A DNA stretch of 64,000 nucleotides from Mycosarcoma maydis (lineage: Eukaryota > Basidiomycota > Ustilaginomycetes > Ustilaginales), in the NCBI RefSeq assembly GCF_000328475.2, contig NC_026479.1, positions 1,815,392 through 1,879,391 of the forward strand. Reading direction: 5' to 3'. The stretch's first letter is position 1. The number at the start of each line of letters is the position of its first letter. The notes under the pieces are model-generated. The model had not been told where the DNA came from. It worked only from the letters and a program-made list of their open reading frames with translations, and searched no databases. Shown one piece after another: positions 21,621 to 33,500 of this stretch. Both the position numbers and the translations under genes were made by a program.

Positions 21621-21902
21621 AGTCTGGAAAGCCATCTCGTGGTAAACATCCGCGAAGATGGGGTTTGCACTGAATGTGATGCTGTATCTCTAAAAAAAGT
21701 TACGAGTCACGAGTCACAGACGTGAGAGAAAACTCAATTTCAGACGTACAGGCTAGCCCACCCACTGAAACATGTTCTGCCAAGGAAGTGTGGTAGGAAT
21801 TGACGATTCATACTCGAGGCTTCACAACTCGTGCCATGATCATGAAAGAGCACGCTTTCAACAATACAATCGGGGTCGCAACACACAAGAGAGAAAAAAG
21901 AC
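21621..21902. other. fer5/fer4 convergent 3' region
   Basis: A short region between the two stop codons. Only 3' untranslated sequence is expected here, and no gene is seen. Confidence 0.6.
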
Positions 21903-22908
21903 CTATTTGCCAGTGAAGATTGGTTTGCGTTTCTGTTGGAAAGCATCCAAAGCCTCTCTTCGATCCTTGCTTTCGAGAAGTGGCTCATAGCAGGCCCACT
22001 CGAGGTCGAGTCCACGAGCTAGCTCCACATTGGCGCCCATACTGATCGCCATCTTTGCAGCTCGAAGTGCCAAGGGAGCGGAAGGCATCATCTGCTGCGC
22101 CAGCTCCTGGCAGAGCTTGAGACACGTTGATCCTGGAGCGACATGGTCAATCAAGCCCAGGTCTTTGGCTTGTGTCGCGTTCAGCTGAGTACCTGTATAA
22201 ATCAGCTCTTTGGCCCGTTGCTGCGTAGTGAGTGAGTTGGGAACGGTCAGCGCGCTGCGTTCGGAGACGGTTCGGGACAACACGAGTTGGAAGAATGGAA
22301 ACTCACCATGCCAATGATCCGAGGGGCTCTCTGTGTTCCTCCTGCACCCGGAATGATACCAAGCTTGACTTCAGGAAAGCCGATCTTGCTCACAGTTTCG
22401 GCTGATTGACAAGATGAAAACAGGCAGCAATGTGTGTCAGTCAGCTTCAGAATTGTCAAGTAGCAGGCTAGCAAGAGATATTAGCGGGCGGCTTACCTGC
22501 GATCCGGAAGTCACACGCCAAAGCGAGCTCCAGTCCACCACCTAAGGCCGGTCCGTCGATGGCAGCAAGAGTTGGAATGGGCAGCTTCTCGACCTGCTCG
22601 AGCATATGCCTCAGATCTTGAAGAAACTCAATGACCTCGGCTTCCGACATCTCCCTTCGCTCCTTGAGATCTGCTCCTGCGCAAAAGCATGGGCCGTTGG
22701 CTCGAAGGATCAGAACGCGAGGTAAGGGCTCGTCTTGTTTAGGTTGAGTGATCTTGCAAACAAGCACTTGTAGACATTGTAGCACATCTTGCAACAGAGA
22801 TCGTGAAATGGCATTGCGAGCTTCGGGCCGATCCAGTACGAGGTGGTATACACCAGTCAGCTCTGCTGAAGAGTCAGGCTCCAGATACGCCAGCGCTGAT
22901 GCCGTCAT
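21903..22908 (-). CDS. fer4: enoyl-CoA hydratase/isomerase Fer4 (methylglutaconyl-CoA forming)
   Basis: Three exons, 22908-22497, 22401-22307 and 22220-21903. Introns are 95 and 86 bases with GTAAGC...TCAG and GTGAGT...GCAG borders, giving 274 residues. ATG 22908 is used because the longer frame begins with TTG. Crotonase-fold landmarks are present: the oxyanion-hole stretch CAGADLKER, the [20 protein letters not shown] segment, and the catalytic-region sequence [22 protein letters not shown] with Glu in place. In the ferrichrome A pathway the enzyme dehydrates hydroxymethylglutaryl-CoA to methylglutaconyl-CoA, the acyl donor for Fer5. No C-terminal PTS1 (it ends FTGK). An ATCWGATAA box lies 297 bases upstream. 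The bidirectional region with fer3 is 1.7 kb long. Confidence 0.92.
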
Positions 22909-23204
22909 GTTGGATAGTAACAAGATGAAGGAACGAAGTCGAAGGTCAGGAGATAGCTTCTTGACGGGCTACTCGTCAGATGTCTTAGGGTTATACTGTG
23001 AAACGGCTTCAGTAACGCACGATCGAACACCATCGAGCTTTATTCGAGCACACTGAGTATCTATAATGTTTGAGTAGTGCACTTTCAAAGCCATGCTATA
23101 GTAAATTCACGAAGAAGGAGGATTGGCGCGTGGGTGCAGCTGTTTGCAGCCGAACATAGTTGTGCGTCAGGTCGCAAAAATGATGGCGTCTTGACGAAGA
23201 GAAC

Positions 23205-23213
23205 TTATCAGAT
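23205..23213 (-). promoter_or_regulatory. ATCWGATAA iron-responsive GATA box
   Basis: TTATCAGAT on the plus strand. It is 297 bases upstream of fer4 and 1376 upstream of fer3. Confidence 0.7.
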
Positions 23214-24011
23214 CAAGTGCGCTCAACCAGAGTGAAGCTCAAACTTCCTCTTCCGAAGGGACGAAAACACTTCTGCCATTCAGTAAAAGCGCCGAAGATG
23301 CGCATTTCGCTCTGAAGAAGCCGAGGTACCCAGAAGACCTGTGAGATTTTGTCAACTTCTCGCTAGCGGACACGAGGAGCCTTGTGCGTTGAAACGTGTT
23401 AATCGTGAATGTTTCACTCAATAGTTCATTTCAGTTGGAAGGCTTTAAGCTCTGCTTCTCGCTTAACGCAATAAGGCCTGACAACAAACTTGCGTCACTG
23501 CTCGACTGAATGGTGCTTTTCGTGACATCGTGAAAAGGCGGATCAGGACCAGAACCAAGAGCAACATAACTATTCACGATTGCTGTTATGATTCGCTCCA
23601 CTCCCATGAGTCTTGTTCTTTTCGCTGGCGGATTTGACGGTGAACTTGACCAGCCTCGGCGTGCAAAGTCTTCTTGACGAATCATGCGATGACCGTGGCG
23701 ATTCTGGGTTACCAAATTTTACAATATCCAGAAAGCTGCAATTAAAATTGAAACCATCGCTCCAATTTTTGAATTCTGATTTTTTCTTTTTTCTTTTTTT
23801 CTTTTTTAGGGTTTTAAATGAAGGATCAGTGTGGACAAGATGCAAGCCTCTAAGCGACCTGTGACGTGCTACAGATACATTTTGTCCTTTCGTCTTGTCC
23901 TCTGATTGGCTTATGCTTTGGCAGTATTCGACTACGCGCAGTTGATTTTTATTAATTGCCTTGGCACTTAGCGGTTGCGATCCGAGACGTGGTCTTCTCT
24001 CACACCGTAGT

Positions 24012-24020
24012 TTATCAGAT
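24012..24020 (-). promoter_or_regulatory. ATCWGATAA iron-responsive GATA box
   Basis: TTATCAGAT on the plus strand, 569 bases upstream of the fer3 start. Confidence 0.7.
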
Positions 24021-24336
24021 TGTACCTCTGACAAGTCGTGAGTGGTGAGTGAATGTGAGTGATGTTTGCTTTGCGAAATGGTTCTTGAGACGAGTCTATG
24101 GTCAGTTGTATGAGTGTAAGAAATCATGATGTCACTTGTTCATCGTTGCAGAACGGCGTCTTTCCGAAGCCTTCCGCACCAATCACACAAGTTGGCCGCG
24201 TTGGCCGTGACACCGAGAAGCTTGATGTCGAAGCAGCTAAGTGGTGTGCATCGCAGCAGCAGCGCAATGTGCTGATTGAATCAAGTTGAATGACCAGCAA
24301 AGTGACATTCAGCTTCAACAACTGAAACGGCCATTT

Positions 24337-24347
24337 TTATCTGATAA
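24337..24347. promoter_or_regulatory. palindromic iron GATA box TTATCTGATAA
   Basis: Reads as ATCWGATAA on both strands, 242 bases upstream of the fer3 start, the closest such box to any start in the cluster. Confidence 0.72.
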
Positions 24348-24588
24348 ATTTTGAGTACTAGCTTGCCAAGAAGATCCAAGGCAAAGAGCAGACCACGTTG
24401 TACTCACTTCCTGCTTGGAGGATCTGACGCAAAATACTTAGCTTTTTTCACTTCGAGTAATCTAAAGATTCTCAGAAGTGACTGTAGCTTCCTTTTCTGA
24501 TATCACGAGGACCAAAGTCGATCTATTCCATCCGTCAACAATCTCAAAGCTCTTCTATTCAAAACCAACGAGGATCAAGCTAGACAAG

Positions 24589-27500
24589 ATGGCGGCGACA
24601 ACGTTGAGCCGTCTTCCTGCTCTTCATCCCTACTCTGCTGTGGCCGAACCACGCACTCTTGATGGAACGCGATGCTTCAAGTTTATGCGTAAAAGCTGTC
24701 TGGAATTTGTCAAAAGTCTTGTCAACGACGAGAAAGGGGAAAAGCTTATCTCCTCTCTTGCCGTCTTCGTGGGACATCTCGTCGGATGCGATGCGGACGA
24801 AGCGCTCTTCAAGGTCCGGTTCGGCGACGGGCAGACACGCATTACTTCTGCGGGTGCAGTCCACGCACAAGTCGTGGACGTCGAGGCTTCATCGCTGCCA
24901 GGTATCGCATTCCGCTTTTTCCCACCTCAGCCAACTTTGCCAAAGACTTTGGACGACGACCTGGTCGTCACGGTCAATAGCAACTCGGACAAGGATGTTG
25001 AATTCGTACTTGAATTCGCCCAGACGGTGCCAAGTGAGGCAGGCCAGGGCATTTTTGCCTACTTTTGCAAGCAAGTTCTCGAGTCGACCCTGACCGAAGA
25101 TGAGACACCCTTGTCGATTCTCAACCCGAGTCCTGTTTCTAAGCTGCCGGAACATGCTCAGCTCCACGACTCTTTCCTGGACCAAGCTGAAAAATTTCCC
25201 GATCGCATGGCAGTGCAATTCCTCGAAAGGCTCGACCAAGAGGATATGGGTCAATTTAGCAAGCTGACGTATGATGAACTGAAGCGCCTTGCCACATCTC
25301 TAGCTGTCAAGCTTCAGGCAACGCATGCCAAAACCTCAAAGCCGCAGAATCGGCAGGTGGTAGTGCCTATGCTCCTGTGCCCCTCGCTCGAGCTCTACGT
25401 CTCTTATCTCGCCATTCTGATGGCAGGATTTGCTTTTTGTCCTTTGCCGGTCGACGCCCCAGACGCGAGGCTCATCTCCTTGCTTGCCCAGCTTGACACG
25501 ACTATCCTACTGGGTGCAAACAGCTCACAACCGCCACAATGGATGCCAGCGTCCGTCGAGTGGATCAATGTGACTGACACTTTGGCGGAGACAGATCAAT
25601 TTGCAAAGCATCTAACCCCTGCGAAACGGATGCAAGAGTGCGCGTACGTCCTTTTCACCAGTGGAACAACCGGCACACCCAAAGGAGTGCAAATCTCACA
25701 CTACTCTGCAAGCATTTCCATCTTCTCGCATGCAGCCTGTCTCGATCCATCTCTCTTACAGCTTTCGTCCAATACTCCTGGCTCCACCTTCAAGTGGTTC
25801 CAGTTTGCTTCTACGGTCTTCGACCCTTCAGTCATGGAGATCTTTGTCACACTTTCGTCGGGCGGCACACTCTGTTCTGCAAATCGAGCTTTGACGCTAT
25901 CAGACCTGGAGAAGGTGGTGCGTCTAAGTGGAGCTGACATCATGATGGCGACGCCAAGTGTAGCTACTCTCCTCAATCCCGAACGAATTCCGAAGCTCAA
26001 GTTCTTGTGGACCATGGGCGAGTGTCTAAACTCTACAGTAATTCGACGATTCGCTGCCGAGAATGGGCGTACCACGCTTGCCAACGCTTATGGACCTACT
26101 GAAGCCAGCGTCAACTGCACGCTTCTGCAGCCATTCCCAGCCGATTTTCGAGGATCCATCATTGGAGCTCCGCTGCCTTCCTGCTCGCTAGCCGTGCTAC
26201 ACGATGGTGGCGACTCGCCAAGTGGAGAAAAGCGTTTCCAGGCAGCTCCGAGGGGTGTGACTGGTGAGCTCGTCATTGGTGGCTCACACGTAGGAATCGG
26301 TTATCTCGACATGCCCGAAGCAACGGCCGATGCATTCACAACTTTTGCCCCGCTTGGCCGTGTCTACCGGACCAGAGACCGTGCCAGAGTTGTATGGGAC
26401 CGTGATGGAAATCCGTTAATCGAGATCTTGGGTCGCATGAACGCGGAACAAGTCAAACTGAGCGGCAGAAGGGTCGAGCTCGGAGAGGTGAGTGATCGAA
26501 TTCACTCCTTTACAGATACCGACGAGAGTAATCACTGCTTAGACCCACTGACTTTTGTTTACCTTACTTCTTTGTACGCTCTGAACAGATTGACTCTATT
26601 TTGCAGTCGAGCCATACGATTCAAAATGCCGCCAGCGTCATTTGGCGTCCTCCTACCTCACAGTTACAGTCTGGTGGAGGTGAGCGACTTGTCTGCTGCA
26701 TTGTGCTTGCTCCTTCCGCACAGCCTCAGGACGCAGAAGCTGATTGCAAAATTATTGCCGATGCTCAGCTTCCGCCCCACATGCGCCCATGGAGATACAT
26801 TGTGCTGCCAGGCCTCCCTGTCACCGTATCAGGCAAGTCAGATCGAAAGCAACTTAGCAAGATCGTGGCCGAGCTCTTGTCTTCCTCAGCGGAACAGGGC
26901 AGCACAAAAGAACGAAGCAGCGAGCAAAACCAAGTCAATGCCAACGAAGACCCGGTAACACAAGCTCTTATCGAAGCCATTTGTGCTGTGTGCCAACTCG
27001 ACGCAAAGTCTGTTTCCATGGATGGCGATCTGTTCGAGCTCGGGATGGACAGTCTCTCGGCAATGCGCCTTCTTCAGCTGCTCAGACAAAGCAAGGTCAC
27101 TGCCACCGCAGCGCGACAGCTCCAAGTAGCACAAATCCTTGGGGCAAAAGCTTGCAGAGATCTTATCCCATTGCTTTCTGACACCACTGTGTCCAGGGAT
27201 GCTGAGGAAAATAATGTTAGCTACCCCAACAACACAGACTGGTCCACAGAGCTCCGATCGTTCGAGGATCGATGCCGCAGGAGCGCTCTTTTGGGTCTAG
27301 ACGAGCGAACAAGAATGCGAGTTCAGAAAATTTTCCCTACTACAGCGACCCAATCGGGTATGCTGACGAGCTTTCTCACTCGACCTGCTTCGATAGGCTC
27401 TAAGCGGTCGTACATCAACCACACTGTCTACCATTTCTCTTCCGTCTCGGAAGCCTGCAAGTTCTTCGATGCTTTTCGAACGGTTCTACAAAAACACGAC

Positions 27501-30500
27501 ATCTACCGAACTGTTTTTGTTCCTGTCGACGATAAGCTCGCTCCGTTCGCACAGTGCGTGTTGTCTCCAGCATCTGATGATGACAACGTGAGCGCGCATA
27601 CTTCATCAACGGCAATCGACGCGTGCTTGAAACAGCATCTGGAGCAAATAGACAATGCAATTAGTCTCGAACAGCCTCCCTGGCATCTGGGTCTCTTGGC
27701 GCCCCCTCAAGAGGATGAAGTCGAACAAAGCGTTGTTGTTTTAAGCTTGATGCACGCCATTTTTGACGGCGGAAGTCTTGACCTCCTTCAGCAAGAAGTA
27801 GTCTCGTTGCTCCGCGATGACGCTCTTCAAACTTCTCTGGAGGTTCGTTGCACAGAGCTCGAGGCTACAGTTCAGCATCACTTTACCAGCGATCTCGAGT
27901 CATCCCGAAGGTTCTGGCACCAACGTCTGGAAGGTGTCAGCAGGACGCGATTCCCGTGCGCGAACGGATACAAGGCGACGGAACAGTCTGCTCTGGGACA
28001 CGCAAGCGAAGTGACCGAACTGTACTCACGATCTTCCATGGACGAGATTGTCAAGCAGGCACGATGCCAGCGGACCAGCGCATTAGTACTTCTGCAAACA
28101 GCGTGGAATCTTGTCCTTGCTGCGTATACGGAAGACGAGAGTCTCAATTACATCACAAGCGGCAGCGTGCATTCTGGCCGTCTCGATGAACAGACACAAT
28201 CCTGTATGGCCCCAACGTTCAACGTTATCCCGTTCATCACCCGTCTTGACCAGGGAACGGGCAATTCTGCGACTTTGACATCTGCGCAGCTGCTTGCTGA
28301 AGCCACACAGGCGAGCACAGCCGGGTTGTCGCATCTGGAGATCCCGCTCGGTGCGCTAGCACGATCTGGAGGCATGCCTTTTGACACGTTATTCGCAGTG
28401 CAGCGCTTCGATGCTCAAACTTGTTCAAATGCTACCCTACCGTGGGCCTCGATCTCGTATCCGGTCATGGCGAACGACTTCGCTGTCATGGTGGAAGTGT
28501 GGCCCGGATCCAAAGCCACCGAAAAAATGCGATTGCGATTGACGTATTCACTGGCCGTCTTGGACGCTCCCTCTGCTCAATTGCTGTTGCAGCAGTACGA
28601 AGACATCCTTCACAGCCTCATGCGCGAGCCGGAAACCACTACTGTTCAGCAATTGATCAATGGGGAAGGATTGCGACAGTCTGCGCTTTCCGTCTGCAGA
28701 GGTCCGCTTGCCAGCGAAAACGATGATTCTCAAACTGAGGCGCAATTGCTCCATTCCTACTTCGAAAATAAGGCTGCCACCGAGCCAGAAGCCATTGCTC
28801 TCGAATTCTACTTCAACCAAGACTCGGATACAGATGGATCTATGGAAGTGCAGCGCTGGACGTACTTCGAGTTGAATGCACAAGCGAATCGTTTGGCACG
28901 CTACCTCCTATCTGTGACAGGCAAACCGACTCTGCGCGACCTTCCAATTCCAATCTGCATGGAGAGATGTCCTGAGCTTTACGTCGGCGTGCTCGCTACT
29001 CTCAAGGCAGGCGGAGCATGGTGTCCCATCGACGTGCAGTCGCCTCGAGCTAGACAGCTGGAACTCATTGCCAGGACAAAAAGCCGTGTTGTCTTGGTCA
29101 CTCCCAACACGTCTGCCGATCTTGGCGAGGTTCAAGCAGACGGCCAACCTTTAACCATCAAGGTGAATGCCTGCGACACGAGCCAATTCCACCACTTGTC
29201 AGCGGACAATCTGAGGCCAACGGCAACCCCAGCTACTCTGGCATATCTGATTTGGACTAGTGGAACCACCGGAGCACCCAAGGGAGTTATGATCGAACAT
29301 GCTTCTGCGGTGGCAAGTATGCAAGCTCTTCAGCAGCATGTAAAGCCTCTCCAGCAGGATATGCCACCTCGTTGCCTGCAGTTCTCGGCGTACACATTCG
29401 ACGTTTTCGTACAGGATCTCTTTTGGACGTGGGGCTTAGGTGGAGCTATCATAGCAGCGACCCGTGAAATCATGCTCGGGTCCACGGCAGAGCTTATCGC
29501 GGCATCGCAGACAAGTCATGCCCACCTGACGCCTGCTTTTGCAGCAGGTCTGCGTCGAGACTCTTGTCCCAGCATCACATCGGTCACCTTCATTGGTGAA
29601 AAGTTGACCGAGTCCGTTGCAGCTGACTGGACCAGTAGTTGTGCAAGCATCGACAAGCCAAACGATTCAATTGCTGTGTACAACACGTATGGTCCCGCGG
29701 AGGTAACCGTGGTTGCGACTCTGCGGCAGCTCTTCGGCGGCGAGAAACTGCAAAGCGCCAATGTGGGCGTGCCGATGCAAGGCGTTACCGCCATTGTCTG
29801 CAAGAATCGAGAACAGCCGATACGACCATGTGCCAAAGGAAGCATCGGCGAGCTAGTGCTGGCCGGTGCTCAGGTAGGCCGTGGCTATCTCAACGACAAG
29901 GCCAAGACTGAGGCAGCCTTCACCTACTCACCAGAATGGAAGCAACGGCTCTACTATACGGGGGACTATGTCCGAATGCTTCACGATGGCAGCATCGAGT
30001 TCATTGGACGACGTGACGACCTCGTCAAACTTGGAGGTATCCGTGTCGAATTGAGCGAGATCTCGGCAGCGCTTCTCTCTGTGCAGGAGCGAAGAAAGCA
30101 AGCCGCAGTGGTAGAGCGAGTTGAGACAATGATGCTGAGCCGACTTGATCGACCCACGAAGCAAGTCATCAGCTTCCTCGCTTGTCCATACCTCGCTGCT
30201 TCGACCGATCGAGGAGTACATGGCGCCATATCAGAGCCGCTCTTGTTGACCAGCGGAGATGCTATCCAACTGGCACACCAGACGCTGAACAATGTTCGTG
30301 ATGTTCTGCCTCCATACATGGTGCCATCCATGGTCCTAGTGCTGTCGCGTATTCCTCAGACGGCTTCCGCCAAAATCGACCGTGCCAAGCTGCAAGCAGC
30401 GTACGATTCTGCAGATCTTGCACAGTGGGTATCTTTGTTATCCACCACAGCCGATGATCCAGACAACCCGGAAGGAGAAGATGGCGATCTGCAGTGTCAA

Positions 30501-33500
30501 GTGATTGCAGCGATTAGCGAAATCACCGGAACCTCAACGCAGGACATCAACAGTTCGAGTTCGCTCGTTAGCATTGGATTGGACTCGATCAGAGCGATCC
30601 GGCTAGCTGCTAAGCTCAAGCAGAACGGAACACCATTGCCGATATCGACTCTTCTCGCTTGCTCGACAGTGCGCATGCTCATTCGCGGGCTCGCAACGAA
30701 AACCGGTGACGGTCACGAAGTTGCAGAAGAGGATACTAGGAATCGACTCCTTGCCGTCAAGCTTAGTGAGTTCGATAAAAACGTCCGCGAGATGCTCCCG
30801 ACTGGATCAAAGCAAGACTTCGAGGTTTGCATTCCGTGTAGCACATTGCAAGAGGGCATGTTGGCAGAGACTCTGGCAGACCCTGCGGCCTATTGGTCGG
30901 ATCATGTCCTCCAACTGGATTCCCACATTGACCTGGCTCGCCTGGCTGAGGCCTGGAGACGCGCGGCTCACAACATCGAAATGCTTCGAACAGTCTTTGC
31001 TGTCGTATCGCAGACCGCAGGATTGGAAGAAGTGCAGTTCGACAAAAATACGGACGTTTTCGCGCTTCAGATGGTGCACAAGTCTGTCGACATTACCTTG
31101 ATCGACGTGTGTGACCCTATCCGGGTCAAATCCGATGACCGCTTGCACCAAGCAGTATCAAAGTGGACCCGATCGGTGGCCCAAGATCGTGCCGACAATG
31201 TTTTCGCCACGCCGTTATGGAAAGTCAAGACCTTTGTCGTTCAAGATGACAGCAGTAGCGGTAACGACCAAGTTCCCCTCACTTACGCTGCTTTGTGCAT
31301 TCACCATGCATTGTACGATGGTCCTTCGATCGACATCATCTTGAACCGTGTTCGAGACGAGTACAGTGCTCTTAGTCCAGACATGCTGGATGACCATCAC
31401 AATATTCGCCTCCTGCCTACGACATCGCTTTCGACTCAATCTGAATTCGCTTACGCATGCGTAGCTGACGAGCAAAGGGAAAGCATCCTTCACTGGGAGC
31501 AGAAACTGCAGCCCCGTGGACCAGCAGCGATGCTTCCAGATTTGACCAGCGTCAAGGACCTTCCCAGTGATGCAAAGTCGGCTCGATTCATTGCCGCTTC
31601 CCGTAAACTGCAATGTACATCAGCTCGCCCTCAAGGCGTTGGCTTGTCAGCGCTGATCAAGTCAGCCTTTGCAATCGTGTTGGCACAGTATGTCGAAGCC
31701 GAAGATCAGCGACACGTTGTGTTGGGCGAGATCTTGTCTTTGAGGAACCTGCATGCCACTCTGTCTACCGAACAGGGCGCTGTTGGGCCTCTTCTAACGA
31801 CGCAACCTTTCTCATTGCTGCTTGATGCTGCTCTGGAGCAGAAGTCAGCCGCGTCATACCTTCAGAGCAATGTCATAGTGCATCCTTCCATGCAGCATCG
31901 ATTCGCTTCTCTTGCCAGCCTTGCCAAAATCATGGGAACGAGGTCGGACCAGGAGATGTTTACTGCCATGTACGTCTATCATCCCAGGAGGCAGCCAGTA
32001 TCCGTGTCGACGAAGCCCATTTGGACGCTATTGGAAGACAGGTCCTCAGAGATTCGCGTAGAGCATAGTACCGTACTGAACGTGTTCGAGCACGACGATG
32101 TCGAGGACAGTTTGATCTTGGAATTGTCCATGAAGGAGGATCGCATATCCAAAGATATGCTCGAAACATTGCTCGATCAGGTGGTCTCGCTTCTCACATT
32201 GCTTCTCGATGGTGCGGGCGAGACATTGCAAGCGCTTCTTGGCAAGGTCGGTCAAGACCAACGGGAACTTGCGTCGGTCAGCCACGTACCTAGGGGCTCA
32301 CGCCACGCAGGCGACGGGAGCGAAGTGGACCAAGGCCATGATCCTCTCTTCTGGCTTCAACACTATGCCAAGAACCATCCGTCGTGGCTTGCAGTAGTCA
32401 TCGCTGCTGGTACGCCAGAGACTGCCTGTATCAACGATGCCGAGCTGTCCTCTTGGACTTATGCCCAGCTGAACGCCAAGGCCGACCAGGTTGCTCGACT
32501 TATCAGATCTCTCGACTTGCCCTCTGAAGGACCCATCGCCCTTTGCATGCAAAGATCATTGATCTCAATCGCTGTGACGGTCGCAATCTTCAAATGTGGA
32601 CGCACCTATCTTCCGATCGATGACCAGCTTCCGACGGAACGCAAGCGTCTCTTGATCTCCGACAGTCGTTGTGCCTTGGTCGTCACCGAAGGGACTTGCC
32701 TCGGCGAACTGGAAGCGGACTGCATAAGCTCTGTGCTCAATGTCAGCAAAAACGATTTCGAGCAGAGCCTCGCCGCTCTGAGCCACCGCGATGACCACAC
32801 GGAACTGACATCCATCAAACCAAGGGCGGATGACGGAGCATATCTGCTGTACACCTCTGGCTCAACAGGCAAGCCAAAGGGTGTGCTAGTCGGACGAGCA
32901 AATCTGTGCAGCTTTATCGACTCATACGCAGAGGTTGTGTCTGCCGAGTGCCCTTCCACGCTCCAGTTGGGTGGCAAAGGGCGCTATCTGGGACTGGCCG
33001 GCAGAGCATTTGACGTCCATCTTTCACAGATGTTTATGTCATGGCGTTTCGGTCTGGCACTTGCAACGGGTGAGCGACCGCTCCTTCTGGGCGATCTCAA
33101 GGCAACCGTTCAAACAATGTCGATCACGCACATGAGCTGTGTTCCCTCCCTCCTGGACCAGTGCGATCTTGTACCGCAAGAAGTTCCCTCACTCGTCTTC
33201 CTAGGTGTGGGCGGTGAAAAGCTCACCGACCGTGTTCGGGACACGTTGGCCAGCTCGCTGACTGTCCTCAACGCCTATGGACCGACAGAGACAACGATCA
33301 TGTGCACAGTGAATCGTGTCCATCCACACAGCCATGTGCGTGATATCGGACAGGTGCTTCCAGGTAACACGGCCGTTGTGATCGACTTCGATGACAAGAG
33401 TCGATTCGCTCCTGTTATACGCGGCCGAGCCGGAGAGCTATGCATTCGTGGTGACCTGGTTGCTTTGGGCTACCATGCTCTCGACCCATCGCAAATGGCC

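Larger units (their letters stand above)
22909..24588. other. divergent fer4/fer3 promoter region
   Basis: 1.7 kb between the divergent fer4 and fer3 starts, holding three iron GATA boxes (23205, 24012 and 24337). An A/T-rich, pyrimidine-rich stretch lies around 23760-23820. Open frames here are short and unrecognised. Confidence 0.7.

Noticed and set aside
26488..26958. Open continuation of fer3 exon 1 past residue 633
   Set aside because: The frame runs on by chance through the intron. The adenylation domain continues in a different frame after a GT-AG intron.
32500..32508. TTATCAGAT inside fer3
   Set aside because: It matches the iron GATA box but lies in coding sequence (ArgLeuIleArgSer context) far from any start, and about one match is expected by chance.
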